Shown: positions 10,180 to 20,063 of the stretch, one piece after another | Layout of the letters: every line of letters begins with the position of its first letter | How positions within the stretch are numbered: the first letter of the stretch is position 1 | Origin: Mycobacterium shinjukuense | GTDB lineage: Bacteria; Actinomycetota; Actinomycetes; Mycobacteriales; Mycobacteriaceae | Assembly (NCBI RefSeq): GCF_010730055.1 | Contig: NZ_AP022575.1 | Coordinates: 1,860,001-1,924,000 of the forward strand | Length of the DNA: 64,000 bases | Direction: 5' to 3' | The notes under the pieces: model-generated | Databases searched by the model: none | Seen by the model: only the letters and a program-made list of their open reading frames with translations | What the model was told of the DNA's origin: nothing | Translations under genes and position numbers: made by a program

Positions 10180-13100
10180 GTGGATAAGACGCGCGTAACC
10201 CCGGTTGCGGTCATCGGTATGGCGTGCCGGCTGCCAGGGGGCATCGACTCCCCCGAGCTGCTTTGGGAAGCGTTGCTGCGTGGCGACGATTTCGTCACCG
10301 AGGTCCCCCCGGACCGCTGGGACATCGACGAGTACTACGATCCCGAGCCCGGTGTGCCTGGGCGGTCGGTGTGCAAGTGGGGCGCCTTCCTGGAGAACAT
10401 CGGTGACTTCGATCCAGAGTTTTTCGGCATCCCGGAAACCGAAGCGACCGCGATGGATCCGCAGCACCGCTTGCTGCTGGAAACGTCCTGGGAGGCGATG
10501 GAACACGCCGGTCTGACGCCGGCGCAGATGGCCGATTCACTGACCGGGGTGTTCATTGGCTTGAACCACGGCGATTATCAATTCGTCCACGCAGACACCA
10601 ACACCTTCGAGGGACCCTACGGCAACACCGGGACCAATTCCTGTATGGCGTCCGGGCGGGTCTCCTACGCCATGGGGCTGCGCGGTCCCGCGGTCACGGT
10701 GGACACCGCCTGCTCCTCCGGTTTGTTTGCTACGCATCTGGCCTTCCGTAGCCTTAACGACGGCGAAAGCGACCTCGCCTTCGCCGGCGGTGTCTATGCG
10801 ATGTTGGAACCCCGCAGATTCGCCTCGGGGTCGGCCAGCGGCATGTTGTCGGCCACGGGGCGCTGCCACGCGTTCGACGTCGCGGCCGACGGCTTTGTCT
10901 CCGGTGAAGGTTGCGTCATGGTGTTGCTCAAGCGGCTCCCGGATGCGCTGGCCGATGGCGACCGGATTCTGGCCGTGGTGCGCGGCACCGCCGCCAACCA
11001 GGACGGCCGGACCGTCAACATTGTCACGCCGTCACGGACCGCGCAGGTCGCGGCCTATCGGGCGGCGTTGGCCGCGGCCAGCGTCGAGCCCGCCACCGTG
11101 GGCATGGTGGAGGCGCACGGCCCCGGCACCCCGGTGGGTGACCCCGTCGAATATGCCAGCCTGGCCGAGGTCTACGGCGTCGAGGGCCCGTGTGCCCTGG
11201 CGTCGGTGAAGACCAATTTCGGGCACACCCAATCGGCGGCCGGGGCGCTGGGGCTGATGAAGGCGGTGCTTGCCGTGCAACACGGCGTGGTTCCGCGGAA
11301 CCTGCACTTCACCCGGCTGCCTGACGAATTCGCCCGGATCGACACCAAGCTGTTCGTGCCGCAGGAAACCACGCCGTGGCCCACCGGCGATGGCACGGCG
11401 CCGCGGCGGGCGGCGGTGTCGTCCTACGGGTTCTCGGGGACCAACGTGCACGCGATTGTGGAGCAGGCCCCCGAAACTGTTGCACCCGACGATGTCCCGG
11501 CCGGTCCCGCCCTCGAAGGTCCGCTGCTTTTCCCATTGTCGGCCAGCTCGGAGGACAGCCTGCGGCATACCGCACGGCGGCTCGCCGACTGGGTGGACGC
11601 CCAGGGGCCGGAGCTGGCGATCACCGATCTGGCCTACACCCTGGCACGCCGCCGTGGGTACCGGCCGGTGCGGACGTTCGTGCTGGCCAGCACCCCTGCC
11701 GAGGCGTCGGCGGCGCTGCGTGCGGTGGCCGACGGTGAGACGCCTTACCCGCCGGCGGTCGGCCAGGACGACCGGGGCCCGGTGTGGGTGTTTTCCGGTC
11801 AGGGTTCGCAGTGGGCGGCGATGGGCGCTGACCTGCTGGCCAACGAGCCGGTGTTCGCCGCGACCGTCGCCGCGGTCGAGCCGCTGATCGCCGCGGAGTC
11901 CGGGTTCTCGGTGACCGAGGCGATGACCGCACCCGAGAAGGTGACCGGCATCGACCGGGTGCAGCCCACCCTGTTCACCATGCAGGTCGCGCTGGCGGCG
12001 ACGATGAAGTCCTACGGGGTGACACCGGGCGCGGTGATCGGCCACTCGCTGGGCGAGGCGGCCGCGGCGGTGGTCGCCGAAGCGCTGTCGCTGGACGACG
12101 GGGTGCGCGTCATCTGCCGCCGCTCCCAGCTGATGACCCGCATCGCCGGCTGCGGGGCGATGGCCTCGGTGGAACTGCCGGCCCAACAAGTGCTTTCGGA
12201 ATTGATGGCACGCGGGGTCAGCGATGCCGTGGTGGCGGTGATGGCCTCTCCGCAGTCCACGGTGATCGGCGGGGCCACCCAGACGGTGCGCGATCTGGTG
12301 GCGGCGTGGGAGCAGCGCGACGTGCTGGCCCGGGAAGTGGCCGTCGATGTGGCCTCGCACTCCCCGCAGGTCGATCCGATCCTTGATGACCTGACCGAGG
12401 CGCTGGCCGAGATCACCCCGTTGACACCGCGGGTGCCCTATTATTCGGCGACCTCGTTCGACCCGCGCGAGGAGCCGCACTGCGACGCCCACTACTGGGC
12501 GGACAACCTGCGCCACACGGTGCGTTTCGCCGCGGCGGTGCAGGCCGCGCTGGAGGACGGCTACCGGGTGTTTGCCGAGCTGTCCCCGCACCCGCTGCTG
12601 ACCCACGCGGTCGATCAGACCGCCCGCAGCCTGGACATGGCGGTGGCGGCGCTGGCCGGCATGCGCCGCGAGCAGCGGCTGCCGCACGGCCTGCGTTCGC
12701 TGCTGGGCGACCTGTATGCGGCCGGCGCCGCGGTGGACTTCTCGGTGCTCTACCCCAGCGGACGCCTGGTCGACGCCACACTGCCGGCATGGTCGCACCG
12801 CCGGCTGCTGCTCGACGACACCAAGGATCGCCTCGCGCACACTAACACCGTGGCCGTCCATCCGTTGTTGGGCTCCCATGTGCGGCTGCCCGAGGAGCCG
12901 GAACGCCACGCGTGGCAGGGCGAGGTCGGCACCGAGGCGTTGCCCTGGTTGGCCGATCACCAAATACATAGTGCGGCCGCCCTTCCCGGGGCTGCTTACT
13001 GCGAGATGGCGTTGGCCGCGGCGCGCGCCGTGCTGGGCAAGGCATCCGAAGTCCGCGATCTCCGGTTCGAGCGGCTGCTACTGCTCGATGAGCACACCCC

Positions 13101-16100
13101 CATCGCCGCCACCGCCACGGTGGAGGTGCCCGACGTGGCGCCGTTCATGGTGGAGACGGCCCAGGATGGGGAACGTTCGCGGCGGGCCTCGGCGGTGCTG
13201 CACGCCGTCGCAGACGACGACCGGCCACCCACGCTAGACATCCCCGCGCTGCTGGCCAGCCATCCCAACGCCGCCGAAGGCGACGACCTTCGCAACGACT
13301 TCGACCTGCGCGGGATTCAGTACGGTCCGGCGTTCACCGGCCTGGCGACCGTACACACCGCCCAAGAAACGGGCGGCGAGACGGTGTTGGCCGAGGTCGG
13401 CGTGCCGGGTTCGATCCGCTCGCAGCAGGGCGCTTACGGCGTGCATCCGGCGCTGTTGGACGCGTGCTTCCAATCGGTGGCGGCGCATCCCAGTGTCCGC
13501 AATGCCGGCAATGGCGGTTTGTTGCTGCCGTTGGGGGTGCGGCGGTTGCGTGCCTACGGCCCGGCCCGGCACGCTCGGTATTGCTACACGACGGTGACCG
13601 CGTGCGGCTCGGGCGTGGAAGCCGACCTCGATCTGCTGGATGAAAACGGCGCGGTGTTGTTGGTGGTGCGCGGCCTGCAGATGGGCACCGGCGCGTCGCC
13701 GACCAGCGAGCGCGACCACGTCATGGGCGAGCGGCTGCTGAGCATCGAATGGCAGCACCGCGAACTGCCCGAAACCAGCCACGCCGAACCGGGCACCTGG
13801 CTGCTGATCAGCACCTCCGATGCCGCCGATCTGCTGGCCACCGAGTTGACCGACGCGCTCAAGCTACGCGAGGCACGATGCGCGACCCTGTCCTGGCCGC
13901 AGCACGCCGACCACGCCACGCACGCCCAGCGCCTGCGTGACCAGTTCGAAGCCGGCGGCTTCAGCGGTGTGGTGGTGCTGACCGCGGCGCAAAACGGCAA
14001 CCCCGACCAGGAATCACCGTTGCGCGGCGCTGAGTGCGTCAAGCACGTGGTGCGCATCGCCCGCGAGCTGCCAGACATCGTGGGTCAGACACCGCGGTTG
14101 TATGTGTTGACCCGCAACGCCCAGGCGGTGCTGGCCGATGACCGGCCCAACCTGGAGCAGGGTGGGCTGCGTGGGCTGCTGCGGGTGATCGGTGCCGAGC
14201 ACCCGCATTGGAAGGTCAGCTACGTCGACCTTGCCAGCCACACCGACGAGCAGACCGGCGCCGAGCAGGTGGCCCGTCAGCTGCTGGCGGCCAGCGACGA
14301 GGATGAGACCGCCTGGCGCAACGACCAGTGGTACACCGCCCGGCTGTGCCCGGCCCCGCTGCGGCCGGAGGAGCGCCACACCACCGTGGTCGAACACGAC
14401 CGCAACGGCATGCGCCTGCACATCCGCACCCCCGGTGACCTGCAAACCTTGGAGTTCGCCGCGTTCGACCGGGTGCCCCCGGGCGCTGGCCAGATCGAGG
14501 TCGCCATCAGCGCCTCTAGCATCAACTTCGCCGACGTGCTGGTCAGCTTCGGCCGCTACCAAACCCTCGACGGGCAGTTGCCGCAGCTGGGCACCGATTT
14601 CGCCGGGGTGGTGACCGCGGTGGGGCCCGGGGTCAGCGAATTGCGGGTCGGGGACCGGGTCGGGGGCCTGTCCCCCAACGGCTGCTGGGCCACCTTTGTC
14701 ACCTGCGATGCCCGCATGGCCGTCAAGCTGCCCGAGGGGCTGACCGAGGCCCAGGCCGCCGCGGTGACCACCGCCGGCACCACCGCCTGGTACGGGCTGC
14801 AGGAGCTGGCCCGGATCCGGGCCGGGGACAAGGTGCTCATCCACTCGGCCACCGGCGGGGTGGGCCAGGCCGCGATCGCGATCGCGCGGGCGGCCGGGGC
14901 CGAGATCTATGCCACCGCCGGCAGCCAACAGCGCCGCCAATTATTGCGCGACATGGGCATCGACCACGTCTATGACTCGCGCAGCGTGGAGTTCGCCGAG
15001 CAGATCCGCCGCGACACCGACGGCTACGGCGTGGACATCGTGCTTAACTCGCTGACCGGTGCCGCCCAACTGGCCGGCGTCAAACTGCTGGCCCTGGGCG
15101 GACGGTTCATCGAGATCGGCAAACGCGACATCTACGGCGACACCAAGCTTGGGCTTTTCCCGTTCCGGCGCAATCTCGCGTTCCACGGGCTGGACCTGGG
15201 GCTGATGTCGATCAGTCATCCCCCTGCCGTGCGCGAGGTGTTGGCGACGGTGTATCGGTTGACCGCCGAGGGTGTGCTGCCGATGCCGCAGAGCACGCAT
15301 TATCCGTTGGCCGAGGCGGCCACCGCGATTCGGGTGATGGGGGCCGCCGAGCACACCGGCAAGCTCATCCTCGACGTGCCGCACGCCGGGCGCAGCAGCG
15401 TGGTGCTGCCACCGGAGCAGGCCCGGGTTTTCCGTGCTGACGGGTCTTACCTGATCACCGGGGGCCTGGGTGGGCTGGGCTTGTTCTTGGCCGAGAAGAT
15501 GGCCAGCGCCGGAGCCGGCCGCATCGTGCTCAGCTCCCGCTCGGCGCCCAGCCAAAAAGCCTTGGAGACCATCGAGTTGGTGCGCTCCATCGGCTCTGAT
15601 GTGGTGGTCGAATGCGGCGATATCGCCCAGCCGGGCACCGCCGAGCGATTGGTGGCCGCGGCCACCGCCACCGGGCTGGCGCTGCGCGGGGTGCTGCACG
15701 CGGCCGCGGTGGTCGAAGACGCCACCTTGGCCAACATCACCGACGAGCTCATCGAGCGCGACTGGGCGCCCAAGGTGTATGGCGCCTGGCGGCTGCACCA
15801 GGCCACCGCCACCCAGCCGCTGGACTGGTTCTGCTCGTTCTCCTCGGCGGCCGCCCTGGTGGGCTCGCCGGGTCAGGGCGCCTACGCCGCGGCCAACAGC
15901 TGGCTGGACGCCTTCACCCAGTGGCGAAAGTCACACGGCCTGCCGGCCACCTCGATCGCCTGGGGCGCCTGGGGGGAGATCGGCCGCGCCATCGCGTTCG
16001 CCGAACAGACCGGCGACGCCATCGCACCCGAGGAGGGCGCCTACGCTTTCGAGGCGCTGCTGCGCCACAACCGGGCCTACACCGGCTACGCCCCGGTGAT

Positions 16101-16473
16101 CGGATCACCGTGGCTGACGGCCTTCGCCCAACGCAGCCCCTTCGGCGAGAAGTTCCAAACCCTGGGTAAAAGCCGTTCGAGCACAAGCAAATTCCTCGCC
16201 GAGCTCGAGGAACTACCCCACGACGAATGGCCGGCCCGGCTACGGCGTCTGCTCTCCGAGCAAGTCGGCCTGATCCTGCGCCGCACCATCGACACCGACC
16301 GTCCGCTCACCGAGTACGGGCTCGACTCACTGGGCAGCCTCGAACTGCGCACCCACATCGAAGCCGAGACCAAGATACGCATTACCACCTCCGACATCAC
16401 CACCGTCCGCGGTTTGGCGGATCTGCTTTACGACAAATTGACCTCAAAACCCAACATTGCAGCACACTCATGA
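10180..16473 (+). CDS. Mas/Pks5-like iterative type I polyketide synthase (copy 2)
   Basis: The protein has 2097 residues with the full KS-AT-DH-ER-KR-ACP order of the Mas family. The KS cysteine is Cys178 (DTACSSG), AT has GHSLGE and VASH (methylmalonyl type), DH has WLADHQIH, ER has SATGGVGQ, KR has GGLGGLG with FSSAAALVG, and the ACP serine lies in EYGLDSLGS. It should build multimethyl-branched acyl chains. The GTG start has GAAGGA a few bases upstream. A PapA gene follows 59 bp later. From about 10738 to about 16302 it is nearly identical to copy 3 (offset 24.85 kb), except for patches at the KS N-terminus, around 12187-12215, the DH domain (about 12790-13480), a short ER stretch near 15140 and the ACP end. 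This is the unbroken member of the near-identical pair. Confidence 0.95.
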   Translation: MDKTRVTPVAVIGMACRLPGGIDSPELLWEALLRGDDFVTEVPPDRWDIDEYYDPEPGVPGRSVCKWGAFLENIGDFDPEFFGIPETEATAMDPQHRLLLETSWEAMEHAGLTPAQMADSLTGVFIGLNHGDYQFVHADTNTFEGPYGNTGTNSCMASGRVSYAMGLRGPAVTVDTACSSGLFATHLAFRSLNDGESDLAFAGGVYAMLEPRRFASGSASGMLSATGRCHAFDVAADGFVSGEGCVMVLLKRLPDALADGDRILAVVRGTAANQDGRTVNIVTPSRTAQVAAYRAALAAASVEPATVGMVEAHGPGTPVGDPVEYASLAEVYGVEGPCALASVKTNFGHTQSAAGALGLMKAVLAVQHGVVPRNLHFTRLPDEFARIDTKLFVPQETTPWPTGDGTAPRRAAVSSYGFSGTNVHAIVEQAPETVAPDDVPAGPALEGPLLFPLSASSEDSLRHTARRLADWVDAQGPELAITDLAYTLARRRGYRPVRTFVLASTPAEASAALRAVADGETPYPPAVGQDDRGPVWVFSGQGSQWAAMGADLLANEPVFAATVAAVEPLIAAESGFSVTEAMTAPEKVTGIDRVQPTLFTMQVALAATMKSYGVTPGAVIGHSLGEAAAAVVAEALSLDDGVRVICRRSQLMTRIAGCGAMASVELPAQQVLSELMARGVSDAVVAVMASPQSTVIGGATQTVRDLVAAWEQRDVLAREVAVDVASHSPQVDPILDDLTEALAEITPLTPRVPYYSATSFDPREEPHCDAHYWADNLRHTVRFAAAVQAALEDGYRVFAELSPHPLLTHAVDQTARSLDMAVAALAGMRREQRLPHGLRSLLGDLYAAGAAVDFSVLYPSGRLVDATLPAWSHRRLLLDDTKDRLAHTNTVAVHPLLGSHVRLPEEPERHAWQGEVGTEALPWLADHQIHSAAALPGAAYCEMALAAARAVLGKASEVRDLRFERLLLLDEHTPIAATATVEVPDVAPFMVETAQDGERSRRASAVLHAVADDDRPPTLDIPALLASHPNAAEGDDLRNDFDLRGIQYGPAFTGLATVHTAQETGGETVLAEVGVPGSIRSQQGAYGVHPALLDACFQSVAAHPSVRNAGNGGLLLPLGVRRLRAYGPARHARYCYTTVTACGSGVEADLDLLDENGAVLLVVRGLQMGTGASPTSERDHVMGERLLSIEWQHRELPETSHAEPGTWLLISTSDAADLLATELTDALKLREARCATLSWPQHADHATHAQRLRDQFEAGGFSGVVVLTAAQNGNPDQESPLRGAECVKHVVRIARELPDIVGQTPRLYVLTRNAQAVLADDRPNLEQGGLRGLLRVIGAEHPHWKVSYVDLASHTDEQTGAEQVARQLLAASDEDETAWRNDQWYTARLCPAPLRPEERHTTVVEHDRNGMRLHIRTPGDLQTLEFAAFDRVPPGAGQIEVAISASSINFADVLVSFGRYQTLDGQLPQLGTDFAGVVTAVGPGVSELRVGDRVGGLSPNGCWATFVTCDARMAVKLPEGLTEAQAAAVTTAGTTAWYGLQELARIRAGDKVLIHSATGGVGQAAIAIARAAGAEIYATAGSQQRRQLLRDMGIDHVYDSRSVEFAEQIRRDTDGYGVDIVLNSLTGAAQLAGVKLLALGGRFIEIGKRDIYGDTKLGLFPFRRNLAFHGLDLGLMSISHPPAVREVLATVYRLTAEGVLPMPQSTHYPLAEAATAIRVMGAAEHTGKLILDVPHAGRSSVVLPPEQARVFRADGSYLITGGLGGLGLFLAEKMASAGAGRIVLSSRSAPSQKALETIELVRSIGSDVVVECGDIAQPGTAERLVAAATATGLALRGVLHAAAVVEDATLANITDELIERDWAPKVYGAWRLHQATATQPLDWFCSFSSAAALVGSPGQGAYAAANSWLDAFTQWRKSHGLPATSIAWGAWGEIGRAIAFAEQTGDAIAPEEGAYAFEALLRHNRAYTGYAPVIGSPWLTAFAQRSPFGEKFQTLGKSRSSTSKFLAELEELPHDEWPARLRRLLSEQVGLILRRTIDTDRPLTEYGLDSLGSLELRTHIEAETKIRITTSDITTVRGLADLLYDKLTSKPNIAAHS
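10738..16302 (+). repeat. 5.6-kb direct repeat, left copy (PKS copy 2)
   Basis: This span is repeated in direct orientation at 35593-41154, with an offset of 24855 bp at the left end and 24852 bp at the right because the right copy carries three one-base deletions. Long runs are base-identical and are broken by discrete divergent patches. It is a substrate for homologous recombination that would delete the 24.85 kb between the copies. Confidence 0.85.
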
Positions 16474-16532
16474 GGTAGGAATGGACTTAAGCGCCAACTG
16501 CACGTCAGGGGGCCGGAATCGTAGGAGGGACC

Positions 16533-17978
16533 GTGATCATCGGCGGGGGCTCGGCAGACGTCACTCTCGGCGCGGGAATAGTCCATGACTGGGATCCGGG
16601 AGCAGGTTCGGTCGTGGTGTGGCAGCCAACGCCTGCCTCGATTGCGAAAGCTCGCCAAGCGCCGGTAGTTACGGCGCCGCCCAGCTTCGCGCAAACCGGC
16701 CATTTGCGCGGCTATGTGGAATTCGAGGAGCGGGGACTCGATTATTCACGGCTGGTCATGGGCTCCTGGGAGATGCCCGGTAAATGCGATATCCGGACCA
16801 TGACTCATGTCGTCAACGCGCACCTTCGCCGCCACGACACCTACCGCACTTGGTTCGAGTACAAGGACGCCAACAATATAATTCGGCACAAAATAAGCGA
16901 TCCTCGTGATATCCAACTGGCTCCGATTCAGCTTGGTCAGTTGACGCAACCTGAATGGCGAGACCTGGTCTTATCCGTTCCGGATCCGCTGCAGTGGGAT
17001 TGCTTCAGGTTCGGCCTAATTCAGCATGCCAACCACTGCACTCTTTTTGCCATTGTCGATCATCTGCACTGCGACCCAGCTCTGGTTTCCTCGCTGTATG
17101 TAGAGATTCTGACCAACTACAATGCTCTGGTAGAGGGCAAACCGCCGGTGACATTTCCTCCCGCGGCCAGTCATGAGGAGTTCTGCACTCGGGAGAGGCA
17201 GAGGGCCGATGCTATGACCTTGGATTCCTCTGAGGTCCGCAAATGGATTGAGTTCGCCGAGAACAACGGTGGAGGCATGCCGGAGTTCCCATTGCCGCTG
17301 GGAGACCAGTCTGTACACTGTGGCGGCGATATCATCGTCGAGCGGCTGATGGGTCCAGAGCAAACCGCTAAATTCGAAGCAAACTGCGTCGCAGCAGGTG
17401 CTCGCTTCAGTGGCGGGTTGTTCACCTGCGCAGCCTTGGCCCACTATGAGTTGACCGGTCAGGCAAACTACTACGGGCTTACCCCCCTGGATAAGCGGAG
17501 TTTTCCCGCTGAATACATGACAATGGGCTGGTTCACCGGCATCGTGCCGTTCAGCGTGCCGATCGACCACAACTCCTTCGAGGAGACCGCCCGTGCGGCT
17601 CAGGCGTCATTCGACGAAAACCTAGACCTTGCGCACGTGCCTTACCATCGCGTACTGGAATTGGCACCCTGGCTGAAACCACATACGTCACAGTTCTACA
17701 TGATGAACTACATGGACGCCGGGCTTCCTCCCCTTTCCGCTGTCGTCGCAACCGCATTGAAAGGGCGGAATGCAACCGCGTACGACGACGGCAGGAACCC
17801 GGCTTACCTGTATTTCTCGGTGATTCGGCTCTTCGACGAGGTATCCATTATGGCGAAATTCCCCAATAACCCGATTGCCCGCGAGTCCGTCACCCGCTAC
17901 GTTGAGGTGCTCAAGTCGGTGTATGAACGGATCGCCGAAGGTCGGCACGCAGCCGCGGCAGTTCAAGTAGTGCGATAG
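16533..17978 (+). CDS. PapA-family polyketide-associated acyltransferase (copy 2)
   Basis: The protein has 481 residues and is a paralogue of the PapA at 8150. The HxxxD motif is at H177 to D181 (VDHLHCD), and the conserved C-terminal segment reads MDAGLPPLS. The GTG at 16533 is supported by AGGAGG a few bases upstream. It follows the second Mas/Pks5-like PKS by 59 bp and is probably cotranscribed with it, forming a second PKS-PapA pair. The gene is visibly richer in A and T than the PKS before it. Paired PapA enzymes in related loci acylate different positions of trehalose (compare PapA1 and PapA2 of sulfolipid synthesis), so a division of labour with copy 1 is plausible but inferred. Confidence 0.9.
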   Translation: MIIGGGSADVTLGAGIVHDWDPGAGSVVVWQPTPASIAKARQAPVVTAPPSFAQTGHLRGYVEFEERGLDYSRLVMGSWEMPGKCDIRTMTHVVNAHLRRHDTYRTWFEYKDANNIIRHKISDPRDIQLAPIQLGQLTQPEWRDLVLSVPDPLQWDCFRFGLIQHANHCTLFAIVDHLHCDPALVSSLYVEILTNYNALVEGKPPVTFPPAASHEEFCTRERQRADAMTLDSSEVRKWIEFAENNGGGMPEFPLPLGDQSVHCGGDIIVERLMGPEQTAKFEANCVAAGARFSGGLFTCAALAHYELTGQANYYGLTPLDKRSFPAEYMTMGWFTGIVPFSVPIDHNSFEETARAAQASFDENLDLAHVPYHRVLELAPWLKPHTSQFYMMNYMDAGLPPLSAVVATALKGRNATAYDDGRNPAYLYFSVIRLFDEVSIMAKFPNNPIARESVTRYVEVLKSVYERIAEGRHAAAAVQVVR

Positions 17979-18239
17979 GAATCGACGCGGTCAATTGCCC
18001 AACGGTAACGAGGGAATGACAGGGTAACCGGGCATTAGGCGCTACGCGAAGGCCCTCGTGCGCCCATCGCAAGGTGGGGGTTCAGGCTCTCTCCGGTTGA
18101 GAGAAATGTCACACAGCGATATTGCCATCCACCTCGCTATTGGTCCCGACGCAGACCGGAAGCAGATTGTATAGCGTTGCGCCGGCCCATGTGAGAGTAT
18201 TGGCCAAAATCGCCTACGGGACTTATTACGGGCGTGCGC

Positions 18240-18640
18240 CAGCCAAGCCTCGGGGAGATAGCAGCCTGTGCGGGCGGGCCGATCGACCTGCCCGTCCTGC
18301 GGCGGGGTGCTGGCGGGTTGGGGTCGGACCTGGCGGTGGCACGGCCGCAGGGGCTGGTGGAGCTTGTCTCCGCGTCGGTCGCGGTTTACCGGCCGCCGGG
18401 TGACGCAGGTGTTGTTGCCGGTAACGGCGTTGCTGCCGCGCACCGACACGGCGGCGGTGATCGTAGCGTGCTGGCGACGAAGGCCACGCGCCGGGTGGGG
18501 GATTTCGTCGGATCGCCGCTGCGGCCATCGGGCGCCGGTTTTCGCTCCTCCGTGGTGTCGCTGGCCGAGACCGCGATGGCGGTATTGGCACCCAGCTGGG
18601 ATGGGCGCGGCGGAACGCACCCTGACCTGACACACAACGC
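18240..18640 (+). pseudogene. Degenerate transposon-associated DUF6431-like gene
   Basis: In the frame beginning near 18268 the translation has CPSCGG, a basic PRRSRF stretch, TQVLLP and a DTAAVIVA segment. This order resembles the zinc-ribbon DUF6431 proteins that accompany actinobacterial insertion sequences. The second cysteine pair is degraded (FTGR where CxGC is expected), and a likely continuation (LATKAT) is in another frame, so the gene appears frameshifted and dead. The family call is from memory of the consensus and is tentative. The flanks, 17979-18239 and 18641-18870, show nothing I can support. Confidence 0.4.
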
Positions 18641-18870
18641 AACTTCCACCGACTCGGCCTCACCGGCCGCGCTACCGGGTCGATGCCGGCCGTGTTCGGC
18701 CGGGTTCGATGCCGAGCACCCCTAACGCCCAGCGGACCGGACATGCGTTGCACGGCCAACGAATTAGGGCTCGCAAGACGTATCCGCCTGCATTCGTTTA
18801 GTTTTGGCGGTATCGAACTCCGGATTAGCACAGTGATGTGCTTGTGGCACAACGCCTTCGGTGCTCTGGC

Positions 18871-19698
18871 TCATTCCTTGACGAAGCAGTACACCCGGTA
18901 TGAAACATCGCCGTTTTCCAGACGACGATAGATCAGCGAGTCGGAGCCGCTGGCGAAATCGTTGGCAATCTTCTGCAGGAACCCGATTTTCGGCAGACGA
19001 CTACTGATTTGGCCCAGCAGCCGATTGTCTTCAAGCCCCCGCATAACCTCCGCATTGATGACCTGCTCGGACACCATCCGCATGGGAGCGTCGGCAAGCG
19101 CCGCCTCCCACGCGGGCACTGCTTCGGCGTCCCGCAGATCGGCGTACAAGAAATGACCGCTCGGGCGTAGCACGCGCGCCACTTCGTTGAGGAAACCGGC
19201 GAAGTCAATGTAGTGAATCGCGGCTTCGATATTGATCACCGCGTCGAAGGACTCATCGAAAAACGGCAGGCGCTCGGCGTTGCCTTGTACGAATTGCAGG
19301 CCGGGTAGCTGGTGTCTCTTTCGGCAGAACTCGATGCCGACATTGTTTAAATCCAGGCCCGTGTAGGAGGCGGGGTGCATGGTCCGCATGATGTACGAAG
19401 CGCCACCACCGTGGCCGCAACTGACCTCGAGCACCTGTTTGCCCTTGAGATCTACCTGGGCTGCCGTGCGGTGATAGAGCTGGATCGGCAGCCGGTCGGG
19501 CTCATCGGACGCCGCCAGCGGCAGGCCCATCGGAGGATCCTCTTCGTATCCCCAATTGAGGAACAATACGTCGTCCCTGGTGAGCAAGCGGCTTAGGAAG
19601 CGGTAACCGTACTTGAAGCGCAAATTGAGGAGTTTCAGGAAAGTTGGGTTGCGGTTCAGCCGGTAGATAACCTTTTCGGTCGGCGTACGTAGCACCAT
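18871..19698 (-). CDS. SAM-dependent methyltransferase, Rv2952/Rv1523-like
   Basis: The protein has 275 residues from the ATG at 19698. An upstream extension to 19815 is open, but its Cys/Arg-rich sequence does not look like this family. The SAM-binding motif VLEVSCGHGGG is followed by YTGLDLN and a motif II-like region (FDAVINIEAAIHY). The NWGYEEDPPM segment near the N-terminus and YRVYCFVKE at the end are typical of mycobacterial lipid O-methyltransferases such as the phthiotriol dimycocerosate methyltransferase Rv2952 and the LOS-locus protein Rv1523. It probably methylates a sugar or lipid hydroxyl. A paralogue lies at 42629. It stands alone between IS remnants, convergent with the PapA at 16533. 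Confidence 0.85.
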   Translation of the reverse strand: MVLRTPTEKVIYRLNRNPTFLKLLNLRFKYGYRFLSRLLTRDDVLFLNWGYEEDPPMGLPLAASDEPDRLPIQLYHRTAAQVDLKGKQVLEVSCGHGGGASYIMRTMHPASYTGLDLNNVGIEFCRKRHQLPGLQFVQGNAERLPFFDESFDAVINIEAAIHYIDFAGFLNEVARVLRPSGHFLYADLRDAEAVPAWEAALADAPMRMVSEQVINAEVMRGLEDNRLLGQISSRLPKIGFLQKIANDFASGSDSLIYRRLENGDVSYRVYCFVKE

Positions 19699-19874
19699 CG
19701 GGCCAGTATGACATGAACAGTGGCAGCAACATGGCGAAACGGAAAGAGCATCCAGGCGCCACCGGCGCCGGCCCACGGGCGCGGCCCTTCGGTTTCCAGA
19801 TCGGCGCAGATTCACGAGACCTCCCTTCGGAGGTTCCGCTATCGGCGCCCAAGGCTTTGACCAGATCGTCGACC

Positions 19875-19980
19875 TTGCGGGGAGCGCAGCTCCCGGCTCT
19901 CCTCGCTGGACATCCCCGCAGCCTCACCGGCGTCGATCTCGGCCTGGCGCACCCCACTTGCGTAGCATCGCCGCGTTCAT
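19875..19980 (-). pseudogene. Remnant of an IS3-family transposase orfA
   Basis: On the minus strand the translation reads MLRKW and then, after one extra base, VRQAEIDAGEAAGMSSEES. This is the recognisable centre of actinobacterial IS3 orfA proteins. Only about 35 residues remain, with a frameshift, and no orfB follows. It sits in the otherwise gene-free 19699-20063 interval between the methyltransferase and the modular PKS. Confidence 0.45.
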
Positions 19981-20063
19981 CCCCCGGTAATGGCCTCATC
20001 GCCGCCCACTAAACGCTTGGGATTCGGCAGGCTATGGGAGCCAAGTCACGCGACAATGCTCTG

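Noticed and set aside
11032..12969. 645-aa open frame on the minus strand (also 37060-38646)
   Set aside because: Antisense to AT of PKS copies 2 and 3; the same shadow recurs in both repeats.
19713..20012. 99-aa plus-strand frame beginning MNSGSNMAKRKEHP
   Set aside because: No family resemblance; the minus strand of the same DNA carries a recognisable IS3 orfA remnant.
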